In this document: one piece after another, positions 25,846-33,544 of the stretch
Numbering within the stretch: position 1 is the first letter of the stretch
How the letters are laid out: the number at the start of each line of letters is the position of its first letter
Assembly (NCBI GenBank): GCA_002690865.1
Contig: NZGG01000005.1
Coordinates: 60,551-124,550 of the forward strand
Source of the DNA: Gammaproteobacteria bacterium
GTDB lineage: Bacteria > Pseudomonadota > Gammaproteobacteria > Pseudomonadales > Azotimanducaceae
Length of the DNA stretch: 64,000 nt
Reading direction: 5' to 3'
Program-made: the position numbers and the translations under genes
The notes under the pieces: model-generated
What the model was told of the DNA's origin: nothing
The model's database searches: none
What the model saw: only the letters and a program-made list of their open reading frames with translations

Positions 25846-26727
25846 ATGAATCAAACACAAAAAAACAATGGTCCCTCGGCAATCTGGGTCAATGAGCCAA
25901 ATGAGGGACAATTACCGGAGGGAACAACTCACTGCGCCTTCCATTCTTCAGCTCAAAACCAGGATGTAGGTTACTGTATTTATTTACCACCCGATTATGA
26001 AATAAATACTCATCAGTATTATCCTGTTATCTATAACTTGCATGGCGCAGGAGATAACGAACTACATGGTTTCGACGACGTAAGGGTGCTCGACCACGGC
26101 ATAAGAATTGGACGATGGCCACCTATGATATTAGTCCTTGCAAATGGCGGCATGCGAACGTTCTATAAAAACTCCTACGATGGAAAATTCATGAGTGAAA
26201 CGGTAATTATTGATGAGCTCATACCGCATATTGATCAAACTTATAGAACGATTGCAGATAACAATGGTCGATGTATTGAAGGGCACAGTATGGGAGGAAG
26301 GGGAGCCACTCGTCTATCAATGAAATTTCCTTGGCTTTTTTGCTCTGTATTTAACCTAGCAGGGAATGTGCCTCGAACTCTTGATGGTTATGATCCTTCC
26401 TCTCCCGATACCTTCCCTAATAACTATCTCGGTCCGAGCAAGAAAAACTTTATTGAAAATGATGCTTATGAATTACTCAAAACAAACGTTGAACAAATCA
26501 GAGGTAAATTACGCATTCAGATTTGGTGTGGTAGTCAAGACTTAAGTCATTTGATGACCATTCGAGATTTCCATCAAGCGTTGCTTGAAGCAAATGTGGA
26601 TCACACTTTCTTGGAAATTGAAGGCTTAGGACATAAGAAAAAACCGATAATGGATAAATATCGAGATATCTGGTTTGACTACCATGTTGATTCCTTAACG
26701 CAGGCAGGAGGAATAATTGAAAAGTAG
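25846..26727 (+). CDS. Putative esterase (esterase D/PF00756 type alpha/beta hydrolase)
   Basis: This is an alpha/beta hydrolase of 293 residues in the PF00756 family, with nucleophile Ser148 in GHSMGG. The oxyanion segment NLHGAGD is at about residues 64-70, and a His in the C-terminal GLGHKK segment probably completes the triad. There is no clear signal peptide, so it acts in the cytosol. Members include S-formylglutathione hydrolase and feruloyl or siderophore esterases. Its last codons overlap the TTG start of an acyl-CoA ligase gene by 11 bp. This suggests a paired pathway in which an ester is cleaved and the released acid is activated with CoA. Confidence 0.87.
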   Translation: MNQTQKNNGPSAIWVNEPNEGQLPEGTTHCAFHSSAQNQDVGYCIYLPPDYEINTHQYYPVIYNLHGAGDNELHGFDDVRVLDHGIRIGRWPPMILVLANGGMRTFYKNSYDGKFMSETVIIDELIPHIDQTYRTIADNNGRCIEGHSMGGRGATRLSMKFPWLFCSVFNLAGNVPRTLDGYDPSSPDTFPNNYLGPSKKNFIENDAYELLKTNVEQIRGKLRIQIWCGSQDLSHLMTIRDFHQALLEANVDHTFLEIEGLGHKKKPIMDKYRDIWFDYHVDSLTQAGGIIEK

Positions 26728-28396
26728 CAGACGGGAAGCTTTTGAAGTGCTGACGGGGCCTGGGAAAGTTTTCGAGCTATACCAAGATAGAGTCTGGGGC
26801 CGATCATGTAAATTATTTCGTAATACTCCTCTTTCGTTGAGGGAATTATTTACATCGACTAGGAGCAATAACACTTTCGTTATTTACGAAGACGAACGTT
26901 ACACATTCGAAGAAACTTATCAGCGATCCTGTCGTATTGCCCAAATTATTAAAACGAAATACGGGATAAGGAAAGGGGATAGAGTTGCCATTTCTATGCG
27001 TAATTTTCCCGAGTGGATTTTTATTTTTAACGCGATCACCTCCATTGGAGCTATCGCTGTTGCAATGAATGCTCTGTGGCAAAGTAAGGAAATGGAATAT
27101 GGACTCAAGGACTGCGGAGCATCCTTGTTGTTTGCGGACCAAGAAAGAGTAGATCGATTAAAACCATCTTGGGATAAAATCAACACGAATGTAGTTGCAA
27201 TTCGGGCCACAAGAATACTCGATGGGGTATCTACACTTGACTCTCTATTGCAGACACAGCCTGACTGCCCAATGCCAGAGGAAAAACTTAACCCAGATGA
27301 TCGAGCTATGATCTTGTATACCTCCGGATCAACGGGGAAACCTAAGGGTGCAGTCTCCAGCCATAGAAATATTCTGAGCGCACTTTTTTCGTGGAGTCTG
27401 CAGGCCGAAATCCGTTCCTATATGGAGGAAGAGGTAAGCTTAAAAATACAGACCAGTGACAACCAATCCGCTACCTTATTAGCAGTACCACTATTTCACG
27501 CAACAGGATGTTTGGCAGTAATGCTTCAGAGCTACCGAGCACAGCGCAAAATGGTCTGTATGTATAAGTGGGATACAACAGAAGCGGCTAGACTCATCGA
27601 AAAAGAAAAGATCAGCGGTTTTAATGGACCCGCAACCATGTCTGGAGATCTAGTAGACGCAGCAAAAGTCTCTGGGCGAGATTTATCCAGTCTACAGAGT
27701 GTCGGGGGAGGCGGTGCCCCAAGATCACCAAACCAAGTTCGTGATATTGCTGCCACTTTTAATAATGCAATGCCTAGCACGGGATGGGGTATGACTGAAA
27801 CCAATTCAGTTGGAACGGGAATTGGGGGAGAAGATTATTTGCAACATCCAAACAGTGTGGGTGTCTGCCATGCCGCGTTAGAGATGCGTGTTGTAAAAGA
27901 TGAAAAGGTACTCCAAGCTGGCGAAACTGGTGAACTGCAGATTAAGGGTGCTTCTATTATTGAAGGCTACTGGGAGCAGCCGGAAGCGACAAAGAAAGCT
28001 TTTGATGGAGAATGGTTGCGTACTGGCGATATTGGGTATATCGATACCCAAGGATACGTCTACATCATTGATCGTATTAAAGATCTTGTTATTCGAGGAG
28101 GCGAAAATATCGGGTCAGCAGAAGTAGAATCAGCTTTAAATGAACACGCCGATGTTATAGAAGCATCGGTTTATGCGGTACCAGATGAGAGATATGGAGA
28201 AGAAGTGGGCGTAACGATTTATAGTCAAGGCTCTCCTGATCCTGAGGAATTACGAGATTTTCTGAAGGAGCGTATTGCCCAATTTAAGATTCCGCGATAT
28301 ATCGAAATTACTAATACATCGCTACCTCGATTAGCCTCCGGGAAGATCAATAAGCGTGATCTGAGAATAAAAGCAACGAAAAGAATTTCTGCGTAA
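26717..28396 (+). CDS. Acyl-CoA synthetase (AMP-dependent ligase)
   Basis: This is an adenylate-forming acid-CoA ligase of 559 residues. The TTG start is preceded by AGGAGG and lies inside the esterase gene, giving translational coupling. The P-loop motif YTSGSTGKPKG is at residues 201-211, GWGMTETN is near residue 355, WLRTGDIG is near 433, and the C-terminal LASGKINKRDL carries the catalytic lysine. The sequence resembles medium/long-chain or branched-chain fatty acid ligases rather than acetyl-CoA synthetase. The product would enter beta-oxidation or the AMACR step. A decayed gene follows downstream. Confidence 0.9.
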   Translation: MKSSRREAFEVLTGPGKVFELYQDRVWGRSCKLFRNTPLSLRELFTSTRSNNTFVIYEDERYTFEETYQRSCRIAQIIKTKYGIRKGDRVAISMRNFPEWIFIFNAITSIGAIAVAMNALWQSKEMEYGLKDCGASLLFADQERVDRLKPSWDKINTNVVAIRATRILDGVSTLDSLLQTQPDCPMPEEKLNPDDRAMILYTSGSTGKPKGAVSSHRNILSALFSWSLQAEIRSYMEEEVSLKIQTSDNQSATLLAVPLFHATGCLAVMLQSYRAQRKMVCMYKWDTTEAARLIEKEKISGFNGPATMSGDLVDAAKVSGRDLSSLQSVGGGGAPRSPNQVRDIAATFNNAMPSTGWGMTETNSVGTGIGGEDYLQHPNSVGVCHAALEMRVVKDEKVLQAGETGELQIKGASIIEGYWEQPEATKKAFDGEWLRTGDIGYIDTQGYVYIIDRIKDLVIRGGENIGSAEVESALNEHADVIEASVYAVPDERYGEEVGVTIYSQGSPDPEELRDFLKERIAQFKIPRYIEITNTSLPRLASGKINKRDLRIKATKRISA

Positions 28397-28613
28397 AGAT
28401 GTCGCTTCAATGGTCAAAAGTACTAACGTCATAGCGATGTTTTAAGATCAATATAATGGAGATATTGTAGGATCTACCGTCAATAAAATGAAACTGATGC
28501 GAACTCATACAATTGCAATTAACTCAATCACAAAAGAAGTTTGCAAACTATATAACTCCGAGAATGACCTTAAGGAACTGAATAATTTAGCGAATGATTA
28601 TTCTCTGTTTAAT
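28397..28613. other. Non-coding gap after the acyl-CoA ligase, next to a gene remnant
   Basis: No frame here shows family resemblance. The stretch is AT-rich and borders the luciferase-like remnant on its right. It probably contains more of the same decayed gene, but I cannot recognise it beyond 28614. Confidence 0.45.
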
Positions 28614-28862
28614 TTACAATCGTATTTCGTGAACAATTATAGCGTTAGCCACAACAGGAGCGCCTCGCACACCAGCCACTGCAACACCGGTTCATGTAAG
28701 AATACGCATGGTTTTAGTTGCTAATAAAGCAAGCGTGGGCCAGCAAGGGATTCCAAAAAGCATCGGTGAATCGCCAACCCAGCAAAAATCATAACCGAGT
28801 TCTTTCGCCTCAACGATCTGATCTAGATGACTAATACCTCCAGCAGACAATCCAAATTCCAT
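28614..28862 (-). pseudogene. Remnant of a luciferase-like monooxygenase (LLM) gene
   Basis: Reading leftward from an ATG at 28862 gives the N-terminal strand and helix of a luciferase-like flavin or F420 monooxygenase: MEFGLSAGG, LGYDFCWVGDSP, LALLATKTMRI. At codon 57 (28692-28694) a TGA replaces what is usually Gly in the RIxLGTGV segment. The same frame then continues with TGVAVAGVRGAPVVANAI before ending at 28614. The remaining about 220 codons of such a gene are missing. It is therefore a decayed fragment with one internal stop and a lost C-terminus. Homology is by motif recognition only. Confidence 0.7.
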
Positions 28863-28903
28863 CAATTCTTTCCCAAGTCACACATGACTTAGAGCCACCC
28901 AAG

Positions 28904-30502
28904 CTAAAACACGCGCCTCTCATTGGCCAACGTATCATCCCAACGATGCGTCTTTAAGAAATCCAAAGCAGCTCGAACACCGGCAGGAGTGCCATCTTGA
29001 GCAAGCGCTTCTATCGCAAGTGCGGGGACATAACCGTTCGGATCCTGAAAAGTACTAATTAACAAATCTTCAATTTCACTCGCTGCGATATCAGAGGTTA
29101 AAAGCAATAACATTGCATTCATTCTAAGCTGATTCTCCCCCGTCCAGCCTCTTCCTACCGGAACTTCCTGCCAAGCTGGGTTACTGGTGGTGAGAAGTTT
29201 ACGGATAGTCGGAAGTGCATCTCGAACATCTCCACCAATACATGCCAAAGCGTCCAGTGTTACTCTTAAAACCTGATGATGATCATCCTCCAATTGTTTT
29301 ATAAGGATTGGTATTGCAGGTACGGCAGGCTCTCCAATTTCTCCTAAAGCAAACGCTGCGTTAATTTTTATCCATTTATCCTCGCTCTGGAGCAAATTAA
29401 TGAGCACATCTAAGGCAGGTTCACCCATGGCCCCCAAGGCATACGCTTCATCCTGCAAAGCATACGCACCTTCGTTCCATTCCCTTGGATGAAATGCTTC
29501 CGAAATCTCTTTTATGTTCTTCCTGTAAGGCCTAAGTTCTTGCCCAGAGTATTCCAATAAACTCTTCACCAAGGGGTCAATGGCTTCTGATCCTATACTC
29601 GCAAGCTCATACACTGCATTGAGTCCTGATTCAGGATCATCACCGTTTAGATTACTGATCAAGGCTTCGATATTAGATTCGGTCGCTGGCAGACTGCTAA
29701 AGCGCTCACCCCTCATCCAGTCCCAAATGTAATTCCAAGCTCTCGTGTGACAGTACCTACCGCGGCGAGAGTGAGGCTCCGACCAAGTAACGAGACCACC
29801 ATCCCAACTTGGACTTGATGGATTATGAGCTCGCATAAAAACAAATTTAAACATATAACGGCTCATTTCTGTTTTATTTGGGAATGCCGCATGAGCGATA
29901 TCAAAAGCAATTAAAAAACAAGTGCCTGCTTTGACATGGTCACAAACAAAAGCATATTGCGAATCACTTCCCAAGAGTCCCGCCTGCAGGTGCGTCCCTG
30001 GAATAACACGAGTGGGCCCACGTTCCAAAGGAGTATCCTGAGGAAAGTAAAGAATCATCGCATATCGAGGCACATGATATCTTGCTCTCGAAAGCGGACT
30101 CTGTGAGTCTTGATGCCAAGCACTGGAGCCAGAGGAGCCCTTACCCATTGCCGGTGCATGCTCGCTGCCGACCAGTTCAGTACTGCAAGTCTCTGCGTCT
30201 AACGGCTCGCTCGCGTGCATAAATCGGTGAGGATGTAAAATGTAATCAATCCCGAGAACGCTCTCCAACGCACCGTGGATAAGAGGTGAATCTAGCACCT
30301 GCTGTAATTCTGGAACTCGGGGTAACACATTATTACCCATATTAAATTCGTGATTATTATTCCACTGAATCTTGTCGAAGATTTGGTTGTTAACCTCAGA
30401 GGGAACACCGCTATCGATGACTAGGATCCCGTCACAGATAAATGTGCGGATTTGCTCATCGCTAAGTTTAATTCCTGGTTTACGCAAAATTGAAAGCCCC
30501 AT
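28904..30502 (-). CDS. Phytanoyl-CoA dioxygenase family protein fused to HEAT repeats
   Basis: This is a two-part protein of about 532 residues from the ATG at 30502; a TTG eight codons upstream is the alternative. Residues 1-250 are a Fe(II)/2-oxoglutarate dioxygenase of the PhyH type. The facial-triad ligands are His130 and Asp132 (WHQDS) and His204 (IAHAAF), and Arg215 is placed for 2-oxoglutarate. After a linker, residues 280-530 contain several HEAT/PBS-lyase-like helical repeats, for instance AFALGEIGEPAVPAIPILI. The repeats may bind a partner or hold a large substrate. Hydroxylation is the expected chemistry, and the substrate is unknown. It is a single gene, divergent from a haloacid dehalogenase-like gene. 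A fragment of the same PhyH subfamily lies at 46.9-47.3 kb. Confidence 0.87.
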   Translation of the reverse strand: MGLSILRKPGIKLSDEQIRTFICDGILVIDSGVPSEVNNQIFDKIQWNNNHEFNMGNNVLPRVPELQQVLDSPLIHGALESVLGIDYILHPHRFMHASEPLDAETCSTELVGSEHAPAMGKGSSGSSAWHQDSQSPLSRARYHVPRYAMILYFPQDTPLERGPTRVIPGTHLQAGLLGSDSQYAFVCDHVKAGTCFLIAFDIAHAAFPNKTEMSRYMFKFVFMRAHNPSSPSWDGGLVTWSEPHSRRGRYCHTRAWNYIWDWMRGERFSSLPATESNIEALISNLNGDDPESGLNAVYELASIGSEAIDPLVKSLLEYSGQELRPYRKNIKEISEAFHPREWNEGAYALQDEAYALGAMGEPALDVLINLLQSEDKWIKINAAFALGEIGEPAVPAIPILIKQLEDDHHQVLRVTLDALACIGGDVRDALPTIRKLLTTSNPAWQEVPVGRGWTGENQLRMNAMLLLLTSDIAASEIEDLLISTFQDPNGYVPALAIEALAQDGTPAGVRAALDFLKTHRWDDTLANERRVF

Positions 30503-30656
30503 TGTTGCCCTAAATAGTATACTCAATTTTAATATATACCTGATTTAAATTATCTACTATAACAGCCAATTTGTCCGCTCATTCTAAGAACGAGAACGTG
30601 TTACAATTGGCTTTCAGAAGATTCCAGATAACCAAAGATTATTTTTGAGCATATTG

Positions 30657-31367
30657 ATGACAAACAGCATTAAAGCCTTAACCTTCGATGTCTTTGGCAC
30701 AGTTGTAGACTGGAGGTCATCTATAATAGAGGAAGGGGAGAGATTGACTAACCAGTTTGGTTATAAAGTTGAATGGGAAGATTTTGCTGATCGGTGGCGA
30801 GCAGGTTATTCACCGGCTATGGAACGAGTTCGACAAGGTGACATACCTTGGACTGATATCGATAATTTACACCGAATGATACTTGATGAACTTGTTATCG
30901 AATTTGCATTAACAAGTATGACCGAAAAAGAACTGGTCAATCTCAATAGAGTATGGCACCGACTCAAACCATGGGATGATGCTGTCGAAGGACTAAATCG
31001 ATTAAAAAGACGATTTACAGTCGCCACGCTCTCTAATGGCAATATCTCCTTATTAGAAAATATGGCTAGATTCGCTAACTTATCTTGGGATCAGATTTTC
31101 TCAGCAGAGAATTTCGGCCACTATAAGCCAGATGCTGAAACCTATATGGGTGCAGTTTCGTTACTTGGACTTAAAGCTGGAGAAGTAATGATGGTAGCAG
31201 CACACCCTAGCGACTTAGAAGCTGCTGCTGAAAATGGACTCAGAACTGGCTATGTCGCTCGACCACTCGAGTGGGGCCATGGATATATAACGGACCATGT
31301 CTCTGCTGACGACTTTGATATTGTCTCGAGTGATTTTCTTGATCTCGCAGCCAAGCTAGGCGCATAG
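30657..31367 (+). CDS. HAD-family hydrolase, haloacid dehalogenase type II-like
   Basis: This is a haloacid dehalogenase superfamily protein of 236 residues from the ATG at 30657; a TTG four codons upstream is less likely. The nucleophile Asp11 lies in FDVFGTVVDWRSS, the hallmark of type II (L-2-haloacid dehalogenase) members. Ser126-Asn127 (TLSNGN) and Lys157 (YKPD) match motifs II and III, and AAHPSDLEAA is motif IV. The SxNxxD pattern of proven dehalogenases is not exact here, so phosphatase or phosphonatase-like activity is possible. It is soluble and monocistronic, divergent from the PhyH-HEAT gene. Confidence 0.85.
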   Translation: MTNSIKALTFDVFGTVVDWRSSIIEEGERLTNQFGYKVEWEDFADRWRAGYSPAMERVRQGDIPWTDIDNLHRMILDELVIEFALTSMTEKELVNLNRVWHRLKPWDDAVEGLNRLKRRFTVATLSNGNISLLENMARFANLSWDQIFSAENFGHYKPDAETYMGAVSLLGLKAGEVMMVAAHPSDLEAAAENGLRTGYVARPLEWGHGYITDHVSADDFDIVSSDFLDLAAKLGA

Positions 31368-31462
31368 AAAGTTCAAAAGCTTTCCCACTGCGCGAATAAA
31401 CGATACTAACTATTGCTCCTGCCGGCCATCATTTCTAGAACCAAACGCAGATATTCGCATAG

Positions 31463-32413
31463 TTACAAACAATGGACTCGCAAACCTCTCGACAGTGCTT
31501 CCATAAAGTCTCGCCGATATCGTCGAGATATATCAGCGTCTACAATGCCTTGGAACCCGTGACATCCTCCAGCAGATACAACGAGTTCCGTAGGAACCCC
31601 AGCCGCCATAAGGCGCCTGGCGTAGGTAATATTTTCATCCCGGAACAAGTCTAACGTCGCCGTATGCAGCCACGTAGGGGGCAGTCCTTGCAATGAATCA
31701 GCTCTTGCAGGTATATACGGTGCTCGCCTCGCCGAATCTCCAATATAAGCGTTCCATGCATATTGATTGCTCGAACGCGTCCAGACAAATTCACCCACAA
31801 GTGGATCTCCTGGATTAGCCAAATCACCTGTGCGATCATCTAGCATCGGGTACGTTAGATGCTGATGACAAATAGCATACTCACCCTGGTCCCTAGCTTT
31901 CAAAGCAAGCGCTGCGGCCATGCCGCCGCCGGCACTTTCTCCTCCAATTCCTATATGATTACTGTCAACCTTTAAGTCACTCACATTGAAATGGAGCCAG
32001 GCTAAAGCTGCATAGCAGTCATCTAAAGGACATGGAACAGGATGCTCTGGGGCGAGTCGATAATCAACGGAAAGCACTACTGACCCAAGATCTGCACAAA
32101 TTTTTAGATTATTCGCATCTGAATCCTCCGGAGTACCAAAGATATATCCCCCTCCATGCATATGTAAATATCCAGGTCTCTGTTCCTTTGTATCTTTTAG
32201 GGGAGTGTAAAGCAGACAGCGCACATCGGGCGCATCGTCTACAGATATGAATATTTCTTCCCTAGCGACATTAAATCCCGCAGGATCCCCTAGCTCCGTC
32301 GGCTTAAACTCTTTTCGTGCCTGGAGCATTACTTCATCTGATAAAGTAAAAGTACTTTTTCGATCAAAGATCTCTCTCAGTTCGGGATCTAGTAAATGTT
32401 CAGTTAATGACAT
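31463..32413 (-). CDS. Alpha/beta hydrolase, hormone-sensitive lipase (HSL) family esterase
   Basis: This is an HSL-type carboxylesterase of 316 residues. The oxyanion motif HGGGY is at residues 86-90 and the nucleophile Ser160 is in GGESAGG. A C-terminal Asp (LDLFRDE) and a His (GGCHGF) complete the triad. No signal peptide is present. Such esterases hydrolyse short-chain acyl esters. It lies 83 bp downstream of the second PhyH gene on the same strand, so the two may be co-transcribed, and no pathway partner is certain. Confidence 0.9.
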   Translation of the reverse strand: MSLTEHLLDPELREIFDRKSTFTLSDEVMLQARKEFKPTELGDPAGFNVAREEIFISVDDAPDVRCLLYTPLKDTKEQRPGYLHMHGGGYIFGTPEDSDANNLKICADLGSVVLSVDYRLAPEHPVPCPLDDCYAALAWLHFNVSDLKVDSNHIGIGGESAGGGMAAALALKARDQGEYAICHQHLTYPMLDDRTGDLANPGDPLVGEFVWTRSSNQYAWNAYIGDSARRAPYIPARADSLQGLPPTWLHTATLDLFRDENITYARRLMAAGVPTELVVSAGGCHGFQGIVDADISRRYRRDFMEALSRGLRVHCL

Positions 32414-32495
32414 ACCGCACTCTCTTGTAAGGTCGTTTTGATTTCTCTGAAATAAATAAGCAGACAGTCACCGCATAGTGTCCCTGTCCTGCACC

Positions 32496-33482
32496 CTATT
32501 GCATTAAAAATTCGCTAAGCTTGTTATGATCTGTATTTGGAACAACGAAGTCTTGCCTAACACCAGCATCTAATTCCTCCTCTGAATCGGCAACAATCTG
32601 TTCACAAACCCTTTGGCCGTGGTCCGATAACTGATCGAAGATTACTCTCGGTACACATTTTCTCGCGGGCTCACGATACCAAGGCGCAAAAAATTCCGCG
32701 TTAGGAATTGCGCGCACCTCGTCTGACACGTTAGGAGTTCCTCCATGCCATGCGCGCACATCTCGTATTAATACACTTCCTGCTGGAGCCGGGCAAACAG
32801 TACTCAGCTTCATCCATTCTGGTTCTTCCTCGAAGAGCGGGATTGGCTGAAGCGAATGCTGCGTTCCTGGAATCTGACGGATAGCACCGTTAGTCCTTGT
32901 AAAATCGACCATAAGATAATTACAACATATATAAGGACAGGGTAAGTCTCGATAACTCAAAACTCCACGTGGATCAGCAAAAGCACTAAATCTCTCTCCC
33001 ATATCACTGTGTAATGACTGATACTCGACCGCACCCGGAAGACAAAAATCTCCCCCGCCGCCACGTGCGATATATTTGGAGGATCCAAAAATAGCGGTAA
33101 GGATAGGCGTAACAGTTTCCAAATCCAAAAGCATCGCCCATTCCGGTTGATGCATTAAGTGCCCCGTCCTGCTCGCACCGCCAAAAGAGTAACGATGAGA
33201 GCCTCGATTACCGATTCTATCGGGATCAAGTTTGAGCATCTCGCGAATCACTCGATCACAACCCTTACGCATGAAATCGAGTCTTTCCGTATCCAAAGCA
33301 TCTCTAATGACCACAAATCCATCCCGATAAAATATTTTAACAGCACGATCAATCTCATCTGGGACCAAAATCTCTAGCCCCTTTATACCATTGTTAGCAT
33401 CTAGATAATCTCGCAAGTTTTTGACTTTAGGGTTTTCAGGACTTCGATTAATCGAACTAAAACCAGTTTCATCTGAATTCAT
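32496..33482 (-). CDS. Phytanoyl-CoA dioxygenase (PhyH) family protein
   Basis: This is a Fe(II)/2-oxoglutarate-dependent dioxygenase of 328 residues. The iron ligands are His158 and Asp160 (HSDMGER) and His246 (RAWHGGTPN), and Arg257 is well placed for 2-oxoglutarate. A GxxGDF-type glycine-rich loop at 141-146 and the IPGTQHS segment are typical of PhyH. It is the second of four intact PhyH proteins in the window and diverges strongly from the others, so it is not a recent duplicate. It sits between an HSL esterase and an ADP-ribosylglycohydrolase-type gene, all on the minus strand with short gaps. Confidence 0.88.
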   Translation of the reverse strand: MNSDETGFSSINRSPENPKVKNLRDYLDANNGIKGLEILVPDEIDRAVKIFYRDGFVVIRDALDTERLDFMRKGCDRVIREMLKLDPDRIGNRGSHRYSFGGASRTGHLMHQPEWAMLLDLETVTPILTAIFGSSKYIARGGGGDFCLPGAVEYQSLHSDMGERFSAFADPRGVLSYRDLPCPYICCNYLMVDFTRTNGAIRQIPGTQHSLQPIPLFEEEPEWMKLSTVCPAPAGSVLIRDVRAWHGGTPNVSDEVRAIPNAEFFAPWYREPARKCVPRVIFDQLSDHGQRVCEQIVADSEEELDAGVRQDFVVPNTDHNKLSEFLMQ

Positions 33483-33544
33483 TTTCCAGTTCCACTGAAT
33501 CTAGTTTCTGCCACTGTCGCAGTCTTCATTTAATCCTCTGCAGA

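Noticed and set aside
28692..28694. TGA in the luciferase-like frame as another selenocysteine codon
   Set aside because: The aligned residue in the family is Gly, not Cys; the frame also ends early at 28614 and lacks most of the gene, so decay is the better explanation.
28488..28724. Rightward 78-codon frame
   Set aside because: No resemblance to any family; it overlaps the luciferase-like remnant on the other strand and has no ribosome site.
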